From contig NZ_MECK01000301.1 in NCBI RefSeq assembly GCF_014596465.1, forward strand, positions 1-51,074: a stretch of 51,074 nt of DNA, written 5' to 3'. Shown piece after piece: positions 39,597-48,379 of this stretch. The translations under genes and the position numbers were made by a program. Position 1 is the stretch's first letter, and each line of letters begins with the position of its first letter. The notes under the pieces are model-generated. The model saw nothing but the letters and a program-made list of their open reading frames with translations, had not been told where the DNA came from and made no database searches. Origin of the DNA: Streptomyces sp. CBMA123. Lineage in GTDB: Bacteria; Actinomycetota; Actinomycetes; Streptomycetales; Streptomycetaceae.

Positions 39597-41072
39597 ATGA
39601 CCAGCCCGTACACCACCACCCGCCGGCTGCTGCGCGCCGCCTGCGCGCTCGGCGCGGCCGCAGCCCTCGCGCTGACCACCGTCCAGGCGGCCCAGGCCGA
39701 CCCCGATCGCAGGCCCGGCACCGAACGGGTCTCCGTCGGGCTCACCGGGGCGCAGCCCGACGGCGCCTCCCGGGCGGCCGGTCTGAGTGCCGACGGCCGC
39801 TACGCCGTGTTCACCTCGGACGCCACCAACCTGGTGCCCGGCGACACCAACGGCAAGAGCGACGTCTTCGTCCGCGACCTGCGCACCGGCGGCACCGAGC
39901 GGGTCGACACCGGCCCGGACGGCGTCCAGTCGGACGGCGGCGGCTTCGAGGCCGCCATCAGCGGCAACGGCCGCTACGTGGCCTTCAGTTCCTCCGCCAC
40001 CAACCTGGCGCCCGGCGCCAACCTCGGCTTCGACGACGTCTACGTGCACGACCGCTGGACCGGCGAGACCACCCTGGTCTCCGTCGGCGAGGAGCCGGGC
40101 CGGCCGCAGCAGGGCAAGTCCTCCGGGCACCCGACGATCAGCCGGGACGGCCGCTACGTCGCCTTCCAGTCCAACCGCACCGACCTCGCCCCGGGCACGG
40201 TCACCTGGCAGGGCGCCAACATCTACGTCCACGACCTGCGGACCGGCGAGAACCGCCTGGTCAGCATCGGCGCGGACGGCAAGGAGGCGAACGGCTCCTC
40301 CGCCTCCCCGGTGATCAGCGCCGACGGCGGCAGCGTCGCCTTCATCTCCAAGGCGAGCAACATCATCGGCGCCGACAAGCCCGGCGCGCTCTCCCCGGAG
40401 GCCGCCAGGCGGCTGACCGCCGAATCCGGCCAGGATTCCGACGAGCAGTTCGTCCACGCCTCCGCCGCCCCCGCCGAGACCCTGGCCGTCGGCGACCGCC
40501 CGCAGCTGCTCAAGCCGCACCTCTACCCGCTGTACGTCCGCGACCTGCGTGCCGAGGAGACCACCCTGGCCAGCCCGGACGGCGCGGGCGGCTGGCGCGG
40601 CGCGGACTACCCCTCGCTCAGCCCGGACGGCCGCTTCGCGGTCTACTCGACCTGGGTGCAGCACGGCGACGGCTGGGCGGACCGGCACTTCGAGGTGTAC
40701 GTCCGGGACTTGACGAAGGGCACCGACACCCTGGTCAGTGTCGGCCTGCCGGGAACCAAGACCACCGGCGACTCCCTCAACGGCCGGATGACGGCCGACG
40801 GCCGCTGGGTGTACTTCGACTCCACGGCCGCCAACCTGGTGCCCGGCGACACCGACAACACCTCCGACGTCTTCCGGCGCGACCTCCGGACCGGCCGCAC
40901 CGAGCGGGTCAGCCTGGCGTCGGACGGCTCGCAGTCCGCCGGCGCCTCCTACGACCCCTACGTCGACGCCCACGGCACCACGGTGGTGTTCACCTCGGAG
41001 GACGGCACCCTCGTCCAGGGCGACACCAACAAGGCCGCCGACGTCTTCCTCCGCCACCTGCCCAAGCACTGA
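39597..41072 (+). CDS. Secreted TolB/WD40-like beta-propeller protein
   Basis: 491 residues. Signal peptide MTSPYTTTRRLLRAACALGA... cleaved after 'VQAAQA' (about residue 34). The mature protein is six to seven repeats of the form 'LSADGRYAVFTSDATNLVPGDTNGKSDVFVRDLRTGGTERV', the PD40/TolB-type propeller blade (S-x-D-G-R-Y, V-F-x-S, N-L-V-x-G-D-T-N, D-V-F-x-R-D). The N-x-x-D-x-N-x-x-x-D turns may bind Ca2+. No catalytic domain; probable binding or scaffold role outside the cell. GGGGAGGG 6 nt before the ATG. Confidence 0.88.
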   Translation: MTSPYTTTRRLLRAACALGAAAALALTTVQAAQADPDRRPGTERVSVGLTGAQPDGASRAAGLSADGRYAVFTSDATNLVPGDTNGKSDVFVRDLRTGGTERVDTGPDGVQSDGGGFEAAISGNGRYVAFSSSATNLAPGANLGFDDVYVHDRWTGETTLVSVGEEPGRPQQGKSSGHPTISRDGRYVAFQSNRTDLAPGTVTWQGANIYVHDLRTGENRLVSIGADGKEANGSSASPVISADGGSVAFISKASNIIGADKPGALSPEAARRLTAESGQDSDEQFVHASAAPAETLAVGDRPQLLKPHLYPLYVRDLRAEETTLASPDGAGGWRGADYPSLSPDGRFAVYSTWVQHGDGWADRHFEVYVRDLTKGTDTLVSVGLPGTKTTGDSLNGRMTADGRWVYFDSTAANLVPGDTDNTSDVFRRDLRTGRTERVSLASDGSQSAGASYDPYVDAHGTTVVFTSEDGTLVQGDTNKAADVFLRHLPKH

Positions 41073-41145
41073 CCCGCGAGCAGCACACCGACAACAACGC
41101 ACCCGCGAGCAGCACACCCGACAGCAGCACCCGACGCCGGCAGAC

Positions 41146-42354
41146 CTACCCGGGCGCCGGCAGCGCGTACCCCAACTGGGATATCACCGGCCATAGTTGG
41201 TCCGCCAGCCTCGCCGCCGCGGCGACCGCCCCGACGAACAGTTCGGGCGCGCTCGCCGCGGCGGCCAGTCCGCCCTTGGCCACCACCCCCAGCCCCGCCA
41301 CCACCCCCGTGCCCACCGCCGCCCACACCCCGAGGGCCAGCAGCCCGGCCGCGCCCAGCCCGGCCAGGAACAGCTCGCCCTCGGGGGTGAACAGCCGCCG
41401 GTCACGATCGATCGTCAGCGCCAACTCGGGTACCAGCGTGGGCCCGAGCGGCCCCGGTCGCTGCCGGGCCCGGATCAGGTTGAGCATCGCCTCCCGGATC
41501 CTGTCGGGCAGTTGCACCGCCCGCAGCGGCACCCGGTGGATGTGGTACAGCACCAACCCGTCATACCCCGGGCGGCCGTCGGCCGGCCTCGGGTGGTCGC
41601 GGAACTCGGCCCGGTCGGTGGGCCAGTAGCAGATCCAGTCGACGTACGTCTCCCCGTTCTGCTCGGTGACGTTGACCGGCATCGGCAGGATCTTCAGCCC
41701 GGCCCCGAGCCGCCAGTCGGTGCCGGTCGCGACCACCGTGTACGGCAGTTGCTGGACGGCGGTGCGCTGCATGACGATCAGCCGGTTCTCGATCATCCGG
41801 CCGCACGGGTCCCGCAACACCGCAATCTTGCCCTGGAGTTCGCGGTGGGTGTCCAGGGCGCCGCCCTCGGTGCCGACCTCCAGCGCCTCCATCCGCAGCT
41901 CGGGCACGTGGTTCTGGAGGCCGAGCAGGTCGGGCTTGAGCGCGCCGCCCGGGGTGAGCTCACGGACCGCCTTGACCAGTTTGACCGCCGGGGTGCTCCT
42001 GTCCTTCAGCATCCGCTTGATCGCGTCGACCTTGGCCGTCGGAAAGGTGTTGTGCAGGTCCTCCGAGAGCACCTGGAGCACCATCCGCAGCACCGGGTCC
42101 TGCGGCTGGGCGGTGAGCCGACCGTACGGCAGTGCCTCCTCCGGGCCGAGCCGGTCCCGGCGCGGGGTGCCCCACCACTCGGAGATCCGGTCGAGCTGGA
42201 AGGTCACCCAGGTCGCGCCGGGCCGGGCGTCGAAGTCCACCCCGAAGTGGTGGCGCACCCACAGCTCGGCGGCCAGGTACTCGAAGACCGTCGGCGGTTC
42301 CTCGCGCGCCTTGCCCAGCAGCAGGCAGGTGTCCTGGTCCCGGAGGAAGCTCAT
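41146..42354 (-). CDS. Protein of unknown function with hydrophobic C-terminus
   Basis: 402 residues from the ATG at 42354 (GAGGCGGG upstream). No family recognised. The first about 325 residues are soluble, mixed alpha/beta, with a charged helical part ('VDAIKRMLKDRSTPAVKLVKAVREL', about 105-130) and a beta-rich part ('QQLPYTVVATGTDWRLGAGLKILPMPVNVTEQNGETYVDWICYW', about 200-245). The C-terminus (about 328-395) is strongly hydrophobic, Gly/Ala-rich: 'LFLAGLGAAGLLALGVWAAVGTGVVAGLGVV' and 'APELFVGAVAAAARLA', one to two TM helices. It follows the 884-residue gene by 100 bp on the same strand, so the two probably form an operon and act together. Confidence 0.8.
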   Translation of the reverse strand: MSFLRDQDTCLLLGKAREEPPTVFEYLAAELWVRHHFGVDFDARPGATWVTFQLDRISEWWGTPRRDRLGPEEALPYGRLTAQPQDPVLRMVLQVLSEDLHNTFPTAKVDAIKRMLKDRSTPAVKLVKAVRELTPGGALKPDLLGLQNHVPELRMEALEVGTEGGALDTHRELQGKIAVLRDPCGRMIENRLIVMQRTAVQQLPYTVVATGTDWRLGAGLKILPMPVNVTEQNGETYVDWICYWPTDRAEFRDHPRPADGRPGYDGLVLYHIHRVPLRAVQLPDRIREAMLNLIRARQRPGPLGPTLVPELALTIDRDRRLFTPEGELFLAGLGAAGLLALGVWAAVGTGVVAGLGVVAKGGLAAAASAPELFVGAVAAAARLADQLWPVISQLGYALPAPG

Positions 42355-42454
42355 GCGCCCGCCTCTCCCCCAGCCTCCGGCCGGGGGTACCCCCACTGCT
42401 CGGCAGGGGCGTTCGCCCACTTGCGCCGTGCAGCGGTCCGATCGCTTCGCTCAG

Positions 42455-45109
42455 TCACGCGATGTCCTTCAACGGGCTGCTCACCGCGATGTCCGTCCCC
42501 GACGTCGGCGTGTACTCGTTCCACTCCGCGATCAGCGTGCCCCGCTGGCCGGGGCGGCGGACCGGGAACGGCGTCAGGGTGCCGTCGTGCCGGTGGGTGA
42601 GCCCGCTCAGCAACAGGTGGGTGTCGTCCGGCACCCGCACCACCCGGGCGGTCTCCTGGATCCGCCGGTCGTCGTACTCGTCCACGACGACCGCGGTGCC
42701 CGGGTCGAAGCCCGCGCTGGAGGCCACCGGCACCAGCACCGGCGCTCCCCCCGCGGCAGGTTCGACCACGGCCGCGCAGGTGGTGACCACCTCGTCCTCC
42801 AGCAGCAGCGAGCTGCTGCCCGGGTTGGCCGGCGGGATGCCCGGATAGTTGCGGTCGTCGTAGGCGGCGATCTCCCGGGCGATGGTCAGGTACGGGTGGT
42901 CGGCGGGCAGCGACGCGCCGTGGAAGCCGCCCTCGGCGAACCGCACCCAGGCCTCCTCCCAGCCCTTGCGCACGGTGAGCACCACCCGGGCGCTGCCCGC
43001 CCGCAGGAAGGCCTGCCGGTTGGCGTCGGGGTGCTGGATCCGGCTGACGAAGGGCCAGGCGGCGGGTACGTCCCAGAAGTAGGAGTAGAGGAAGGTGACC
43101 ACGTTCTCCCACTCGATGGCCTGGTTGACGAAGGCCACCTCCGCCTCGTGCCCGAGCACCGCCGCCCAGGCCGCGGCGCTCACCCCGAGCCCGCCGGTGT
43201 CGTCGCCGGGGAAGCCGGCGCCGTGGCGCAGCCGGTCCGGGTCGGCGGCGACCGAGGCCTTGAAGGCGTCCACCACCTCCGAGGGCACCAGGTGGTAGTC
43301 GACGCCGAGCAGGAAGCGCAGCACGCCCTTCATGATCTCGTCGCTCTCCTCGCGCCGCAGGGTGAGGGTGTCCACGCCGTTGAGGCGTTCGCGCAGCGCG
43401 GCGGCGCGGGCGGCGAGGTCCTGCTGCTCGGCGTAGTACTTGGTCTGGGCGGCGTTGAACAGGGCCGCCCAGACGTCGTTCTGCCACTGCCGGCGGGCCT
43501 CGTCGGTGGGTTCGACGACGGCGGTGAGGCTGAGCCAGGTCTGCCGGTTGTTGACCAGGTGGAAGCTGACCACGCACGGCCCGCCGGCGTGTGCCAGCAG
43601 GGCGCCGTTGGCCGGGTCGGCGAGGTCGACCGGTCCGTGGGTGCCGTAGGGCTCGTTCCACTCGGGGATGCTGCTGCCGAGCACCTTGAGGTTGTAGTGG
43701 TAGTCGCCGGTGCGGCTCTCCGAGGTGAACTGGAACTGCAGGTTCTTGATCCAGTACCGGTCCGGGACGTTGAGCGGCGGCGCGTCGAAGATGCCGGCGC
43801 CGTCGTTGTTCGGGGCGGTGACGTTGACGTGGATGTCCGGGTGCGCGCCGGGGGCGAGCGGCACCGCGGCGCCGTACCTCTCGGCGAGCACCAGGTAGTG
43901 CGCCTGGTTCTCCCCGGGGCGGACCTCCTCGGTGATGTCGGAGTGCGGGACGCCGAACTGGAACGGCCCCAACTGCGCCTCGATCGCGGCGAGTTCGGCG
44001 TACGACTGGCGCAGCGCACCGGCCGGCTCGGGGATCGCCAGGTCGTAGGTGAGGCGCAGCCCCGAGCGGTAGAGCCGCACCCGCCACTTGCGCATCATGC
44101 TGAAGTAGTCGATCCGGACGGGATCGGTGGGGCTGGCGTTCTTCAGGGTGCGGGTGGTGGTCTCCGAGGAGCCGGTCACCGTGGTGGTGGTGATGGTGGT
44201 CTTGTGCTCCTGCTTGGTGCGCGCGGAGGCCTTCTGGGTGACGGTGGTCGCGTGTTTGCGGCTGTCGGTGGCGGACTGCGAGTCGCTGCTCTGGCTGGTC
44301 ATGCCGGAGCTGGCGGAGCCGGAGATCAGCGGGATGCCGCCGGAGACGGTGCCGGTGACGTTGAACTGGTTGCTGTGCTGGAGCTGGCTGGCGGTGGACT
44401 GGGCCAGCTCGGTGTTGTCGGTGACGCCGGTCTCGCTGACGTTCTCCAGCGAGTCGGTGACGATCGAGCTGAACTCCTTGGAGGTGACGGACCATTCCTT
44501 CTGGGTGACGGCGGTCTCCTCCAGCGGCGCGAGCGGGACGGTGGCGACGAGTTCGCCGCGCTCGATCCCGGCCGGGGCCATCTCCAGGCGCTCCAGGTTC
44601 ATCAGGCCGATCGGGTCGACGGCCGCGTTGTGGTCGTAGGCGGCGTTGGCGGCGGCGGCGCGCGCGGCCCGGGCCACGCCCTCGACGGTGCCGTCCGCCC
44701 GGCGCAGGTGCTCCAGCGCGCCGCCGAGTCCGCGCAGCGCGGGCCCGTCCACAGCGGCCAGCAGGGCGGCCCGCAGCGGGCGGTCGCCGGGGTCGGCGGC
44801 GGAGGCGGCGAGCAGCTCCCAGGGAAGCTCGGCCGTCGACTCCGCGCGCAGCGCGGGCACTTCCTCCGGCCGCAGGTCGAGCCGGCGCAGGTAGGCGTGC
44901 GCCACCAGGCCGGGGCCGCGCTGCGGACCGTCCACCTTCAGCGGGACGAGGGTGGCCTTCGCGATGCTGCGGGCCGCGTGCCCGAGCACCGGCGGCGGCT
45001 GTCCGCCGCCGGGCCAGGGCGGTACGGGTGGCTGCACGGGTTCACCCTGCACGGGTTCACTCTGTCCGGATTCACCCTGCACGGGTTCACCGGGAAGTCG
45101 GTCCGGCAT
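42455..45109 (-). CDS. Large protein of unknown function with Ser/Thr-rich segment
   Basis: 884 residues from the ATG at 45109 (GGGGGGA upstream). Layout: 1-40 Pro/Gln-rich tail with 5-residue repeats (GEPVQ-like); about 45-190 mostly helical, Ala/Leu-rich; about 198-325 a striking Ser/Thr/Gln-rich stretch (e.g. 'TASQLQHSNQFNVTGTVSGG', 'KTTITTTTVTGSSETTTRTL'); about 330-560 beta-rich with 'MMRKWRVRLYRSGLRLTYDLAIPEP' and 'PDRYWIKNLQFQF'; about 570-650 helical; about 650-884 mixed. No signal peptide or TM. The Ser/Thr segment recalls the membrane-inserting hairpins of aerolysin-like pore formers, but that is only resemblance in composition. Probably co-expressed with the 402-residue protein. 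Confidence 0.8.
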   Translation of the reverse strand: MPDRLPGEPVQGESGQSEPVQGEPVQPPVPPWPGGGQPPPVLGHAARSIAKATLVPLKVDGPQRGPGLVAHAYLRRLDLRPEEVPALRAESTAELPWELLAASAADPGDRPLRAALLAAVDGPALRGLGGALEHLRRADGTVEGVARAARAAAANAAYDHNAAVDPIGLMNLERLEMAPAGIERGELVATVPLAPLEETAVTQKEWSVTSKEFSSIVTDSLENVSETGVTDNTELAQSTASQLQHSNQFNVTGTVSGGIPLISGSASSGMTSQSSDSQSATDSRKHATTVTQKASARTKQEHKTTITTTTVTGSSETTTRTLKNASPTDPVRIDYFSMMRKWRVRLYRSGLRLTYDLAIPEPAGALRQSYAELAAIEAQLGPFQFGVPHSDITEEVRPGENQAHYLVLAERYGAAVPLAPGAHPDIHVNVTAPNNDGAGIFDAPPLNVPDRYWIKNLQFQFTSESRTGDYHYNLKVLGSSIPEWNEPYGTHGPVDLADPANGALLAHAGGPCVVSFHLVNNRQTWLSLTAVVEPTDEARRQWQNDVWAALFNAAQTKYYAEQQDLAARAAALRERLNGVDTLTLRREESDEIMKGVLRFLLGVDYHLVPSEVVDAFKASVAADPDRLRHGAGFPGDDTGGLGVSAAAWAAVLGHEAEVAFVNQAIEWENVVTFLYSYFWDVPAAWPFVSRIQHPDANRQAFLRAGSARVVLTVRKGWEEAWVRFAEGGFHGASLPADHPYLTIAREIAAYDDRNYPGIPPANPGSSSLLLEDEVVTTCAAVVEPAAGGAPVLVPVASSAGFDPGTAVVVDEYDDRRIQETARVVRVPDDTHLLLSGLTHRHDGTLTPFPVRRPGQRGTLIAEWNEYTPTSGTDIAVSSPLKDIA
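45033..45092. repeat. In-frame 15-bp repeat x 4
   Basis: TGCACGGGTTCACCC-like units at 45033, 45048, 45063 and 45078. On the coding (minus) strand they encode GEPVQ, GESGQ, SEPVQ and GEPVQ in the N-terminal tail of the 884-residue protein. Confidence 0.9.
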
Positions 45110-45422
45110 GGCGGTCCCCCCGTCCGTCTGCTGCCCGCCACCTACCCGGGGCGGCGAGGGGGACGCGCCGCACCCGAACGGCTCGCGGAGCGCACGGCGT
45201 TGCGCGGAGGTGCGCACCGGCGGGCGCGCCCGACACACTCCCCACGCCCGGCCCGCACGCCCCCTGTCCGGATCGCGTCAAGCGAACTCTTGCCCCGACC
45301 GTGTCGACCGACGTTTCGTCAATCGTTCACCGCCCCCTGTCTACCCGCATAGATCCACCACTGGTGACATGGACACACACCGCCCGGCGTCCCGTGCCGG
45401 GCCCGTGACAGGGAGCTCCCCC
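45110..45422. promoter_or_regulatory. Divergent region, unknown operon / HNH gene
   Basis: 313 bp between the two starts. The part nearer the HNH gene (about 45265-45365) is lower in GC and likely holds both promoters. No clear palindrome or confident -35/-10 pair. Confidence 0.45.
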
Positions 45423-45998
45423 ATGCTTCGCACCCACCGCCTCGCCCCCGCCGTCGCCACCGTGGTGCTCGCCGCGGCCGCCCTCGCGACCGCCGGCACC
45501 GCCCACGCGGCCCCGGCCCGCACCAGCACCGCCCACACCGGCGCCACCCTCGACGTCAGCTGCTCGCAGGCCTACCTCCCGCTGCCCGACTCCGCCTGCA
45601 CCCCGGGTGCCACCAACCCCGACGTCACCCAGGACACCATCGACTCCACCATCTGCGTCCCGGGCTACAGCACCTCGATCCGCCCCTCCACCTCGTACAC
45701 CAACCGCCTGAAGGTCCAGCAGATCGCCCAGTACGGCTACGCCGACACCAACACGGCGGACTACGAGGAGGACCACTTCATCCCGCTCTCCCTCGGCGGC
45801 AACCCCACCGACCCCAACAACCTCTGGCCCGAGCCGCGTTACTCCGCCGACTCCAGCGGCCTGACCTCCACCGACAAGGACACCGTGGAGTACAAGCTCT
45901 ACCGCGCCGTCTGCAACCACCAGGTCTCCCTGGTCCCCGCCCAGCAGGCCGTCGCCACCAACTGGACCACCGCGCTGTCGGTCCTCGGCCTCGGCTGA
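45423..45998 (+). CDS. Secreted HNH-endonuclease-like protein
   Basis: 191 residues with a signal peptide (MLRTHRLAPAVATVVLAAAALATAG) cleaved near 'AHA' (about 29). The HNH core is 'YEEDHFIPLSLGGNPTDPNNLWPEPR' (about 118-143): Asp-His, the central Asn of 'PNNLW', and 'EDHFIPLSLGG' match small secreted HNH proteins. Four cysteines in the mature chain could form disulfides. A first His of H-N-H is represented by DH; the second metal ligand is not obvious. Extracellular nuclease is likely but unproven. AGGGAGC precedes the ATG. Convergent with gltD (22 bp gap). Confidence 0.82.
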   Translation: MLRTHRLAPAVATVVLAAAALATAGTAHAAPARTSTAHTGATLDVSCSQAYLPLPDSACTPGATNPDVTQDTIDSTICVPGYSTSIRPSTSYTNRLKVQQIAQYGYADTNTADYEEDHFIPLSLGGNPTDPNNLWPEPRYSADSSGLTSTDKDTVEYKLYRAVCNHQVSLVPAQQAVATNWTTALSVLGLG

Positions 45999-46020
45999 GA
46001 AGCGGCGACGGAGCGGGTCC

Positions 46021-47517
46021 TCAGAGCGTGAGGGCCCGCGACGTCGCCCGTATCGGCGCCGGGAGATCGGTCCGCCCGCGCAGGTGGCGGTCCACCGCCG
46101 CGGCCGCCGCCCGGCCCTCGGCGATCGCCCAGACGATCAGCGACTGGCCGCGCCCGGCGTCCCCCGTGACGAACACCCCGTCGGCGGCGGTGCCGAAGCC
46201 CTCGTCCCGCTCCAACGTGCCCTCCGGGCCGATGCCCAGGCCGAGTTGGGCGTACAGCGGCTGGTCCGGTTCCGGCCCGGTGAAGCCCAGCGCGAGCAGC
46301 GCCAGCTCCGCCGGGAGCACCCGCTCGGTGCCCGTCCGGGGGCTGCGGTCGTCCGGCGCGGCCTCGGCGAAGCGGACGGCCGCCAGCCGCCCCTCCGGGC
46401 CCGGCTCGAACCCGACCGTGACCGCCGCGAACACCCGCCCGCCGCCCGCCGACGTCCGCTCCCCGCTCGCCAGCTCCTCGTGCGAGGTGGTCTCCCGGTA
46501 CACCTTCGGGTGGACCGGCCAGGGCTGCCCCGCCGCCCGCCGCTCCGGCGGGCACGGGTTGATGTCCAGCTGGGTGACCGAGACCGCGCCCTGGCGCAGC
46601 GCCGTCCCCAGGCAGTCGGCCGCGGTGTCCCCGCCGCCGACGATCACCACCCGCAGCCCGCGCGCGGACAGCGGCGAGGCGGCGACGTCCCCCTCGTCCA
46701 CCCGGTTCGCCCAGGTCAGGTACTCCATCGCGGGGTGCACCCCGGCCAGCCCGCGCCCGGGCGCCCCCGGCTCCCGCAGGGCGCCGGCACCCACCGCGAC
46801 CACCACCGCGTCGTACTCCGCCCGCAGCCGCTCGCCCGTGACGTCCCGCCCGGCCCACACCCCGGTGCGGAACTCGGTGCCCTCGGCCCGCAGCTGGTCG
46901 AGCCGCAGCTCCAGCCGGTGCTTCTCCAGCCGGAACGGCGGGATCCCGTAGCGCAGCAGCCCGCCCGCGCGGTCCGCCCGTTCGTACACCACCACCGCGT
47001 GCCCGGCCCGGGTCAGCTGCTGGGCGGCGGCCAGCCCGGCCGGGCCCGAGCCGATCACCGCCACCCGACCGCCCGGCTCCGGCCGCTCGGGCGGCTGCGG
47101 CCGGTCCCAGCCCTCGGCCCGGGCCCGGTCGGCGATCGCCAGCTCGACGTTCCTGATCGTGACGGCGGCCCCGTCGATCGCCAGCACGCAGGCGCTCTCG
47201 CAGGGCGCCGGGCAGAGCCGCCCGGTGAACTCCGGGAAGTTGTCGGTGGCCAGCAGCCGGGCGGCCGCGGCCCGCCAGTCCCCGTCCGCCGCCAGCCGGT
47301 TCCACTCCGGCACCAGGTTCCCCAGCGGGCAGGCCGCGTGGCAGAACGGCAGCCCGCAGTCCATGCAGCGGGCCGCCTGCCCGCTGACCAGCGGCAGCGG
47401 TGTCCCCGGCCGGTACACCTCCTGCCAGTCCCCCAGCCGCTCCTCGGCGTCCCGCCGCGCCCGCTCGGCGCGTGGCGTGGTGAGGAAGGCCATCCGCCTT
47501 GCCATCGGATCTGCCAT
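46021..47517 (-). CDS. gltD: Glutamate synthase small subunit (GltD)
   Basis: 498 residues, full length. It transfers electrons from NADPH through FAD and 4Fe-4S clusters to the large GltB subunit for glutamine plus 2-oxoglutarate to two glutamates. N-terminal Fe-S cysteines C51, C54, C59 and C63 ('CMDCGLPFCHAACP') and 'CPAPCESAC'. FAD motif 'VAVIGSGPAGLAAAQQL', NADPH motif 'RVVIVGGGDTAADC', and C-terminal 'GVFVTGDAGRGQSLIVWAIAEGR'. GGAGG precedes the ATG at 47517. No gltB is adjacent, although the two are normally an operon; GltD-like subunits can also serve other oxidoreductases. Confidence 0.93.
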   Translation of the reverse strand: MADPMARRMAFLTTPRAERARRDAEERLGDWQEVYRPGTPLPLVSGQAARCMDCGLPFCHAACPLGNLVPEWNRLAADGDWRAAAARLLATDNFPEFTGRLCPAPCESACVLAIDGAAVTIRNVELAIADRARAEGWDRPQPPERPEPGGRVAVIGSGPAGLAAAQQLTRAGHAVVVYERADRAGGLLRYGIPPFRLEKHRLELRLDQLRAEGTEFRTGVWAGRDVTGERLRAEYDAVVVAVGAGALREPGAPGRGLAGVHPAMEYLTWANRVDEGDVAASPLSARGLRVVIVGGGDTAADCLGTALRQGAVSVTQLDINPCPPERRAAGQPWPVHPKVYRETTSHEELASGERTSAGGGRVFAAVTVGFEPGPEGRLAAVRFAEAAPDDRSPRTGTERVLPAELALLALGFTGPEPDQPLYAQLGLGIGPEGTLERDEGFGTAADGVFVTGDAGRGQSLIVWAIAEGRAAAAAVDRHLRGRTDLPAPIRATSRALTL

Positions 47518-47695
47518 CTCGGCCTCCGGCGGTGCGCACCGACTCGGACCGGCGGCCCACCGCACCGGGCCCGCCCACCGGCGCGCCACCGTGTGGCCAC
47601 CGTACGCCCACGAAGCGGCGCGCGAAACCCGCGGCCATCCGGAACCCTGCCCCCGGCCCTCCACTGCCGTGAGCACGCCAGGGAGAATCTCCCCC

Positions 47696-48379
47696 ATGAC
47701 CCATACCGTGCTGATCGCCGAGGACGACCGCGCCATCCGCGACTCGCTCACCCGCGCCCTGACGCTGGAGGGCTACCGGGTGCGGATAGCCGCGGACGGC
47801 ATCCAGACCCTGGCCGTCCTCGCCGAGCAGCGCCCGGACGTCCTGGTGCTCGACGTGATGATGCCCGCACCGGACGGCCTGGAGGTCTGCCGTCGGCTGC
47901 GCGCCGCCGGGGACCGCATCCCGGTGCTGATGCTCACCGCCCGGGTCGAGGTCCCGGACCGGATCGCCGGGCTGGACGCCGGCGCCGACGACTACCTGGT
48001 CAAGCCCTTCGACGTGGACGAGCTGTTCGCCCGCCTGCGCGCCCTGCTGCGCCGCAACCCGCCCGCCGAGTCCACCCAGGACGTGCTGACCGTCGCCGAC
48101 CTGCGGCTCGAGCCGCCGGCCCGCCGGGCCTGGCGCGGCGGCCGGGAACTGGAGCTGTCCCGCACCGAGTTCGACCTGCTGGAGCTGCTCACCCGCAACG
48201 CCGGCGCCGTCCTGGACCAGACCACCCTGTACGAGCGGATCTGGGGCTACGACTTCGGCCCCGGCTCGAAGAACCTCGCGGTGTTCATCGGCTACCTCCG
48301 CCGCAAGCTCGACCGCCCCGGCCTCTCCCCACTGATCCACACCGTCCGCGGCGTCGGCTACACGCTGCGCGAGCCGTGA
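47696..48379 (+). CDS. OmpR/PhoB-family response regulator
   Basis: 227 residues. Receiver domain (1-118): acidic pocket 'EDD' (9-11), phospho-acceptor D53 ('VLVLDVMMP'), switch Thr in 'LMLTAR', Lys in 'LVKPF'. Winged-helix output domain (about 130-225): 'LELSRTEFDLLELLTRNAGAVLDQTTLYERIWGYDFGPGSKNLAVFIGYLRRKLD', 'IHTVRGVGYTLR'. Resembles MprA/TcrA-type regulators. AGGGAG precedes the ATG at 47696. The stop overlaps the kinase start (GTGA), so it forms a coupled two-component system. Targets unknown. Confidence 0.95.
   Translation: MTHTVLIAEDDRAIRDSLTRALTLEGYRVRIAADGIQTLAVLAEQRPDVLVLDVMMPAPDGLEVCRRLRAAGDRIPVLMLTARVEVPDRIAGLDAGADDYLVKPFDVDELFARLRALLRRNPPAESTQDVLTVADLRLEPPARRAWRGGRELELSRTEFDLLELLTRNAGAVLDQTTLYERIWGYDFGPGSKNLAVFIGYLRRKLDRPGLSPLIHTVRGVGYTLREP

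Noticed and set aside
46084..48370. Plus-strand reading across gltD and the regulator, joined to the kinase frame
   Set aside because: Only the part from 48376 is real (the kinase). The rest is antisense to gltD or out of frame with the response regulator.
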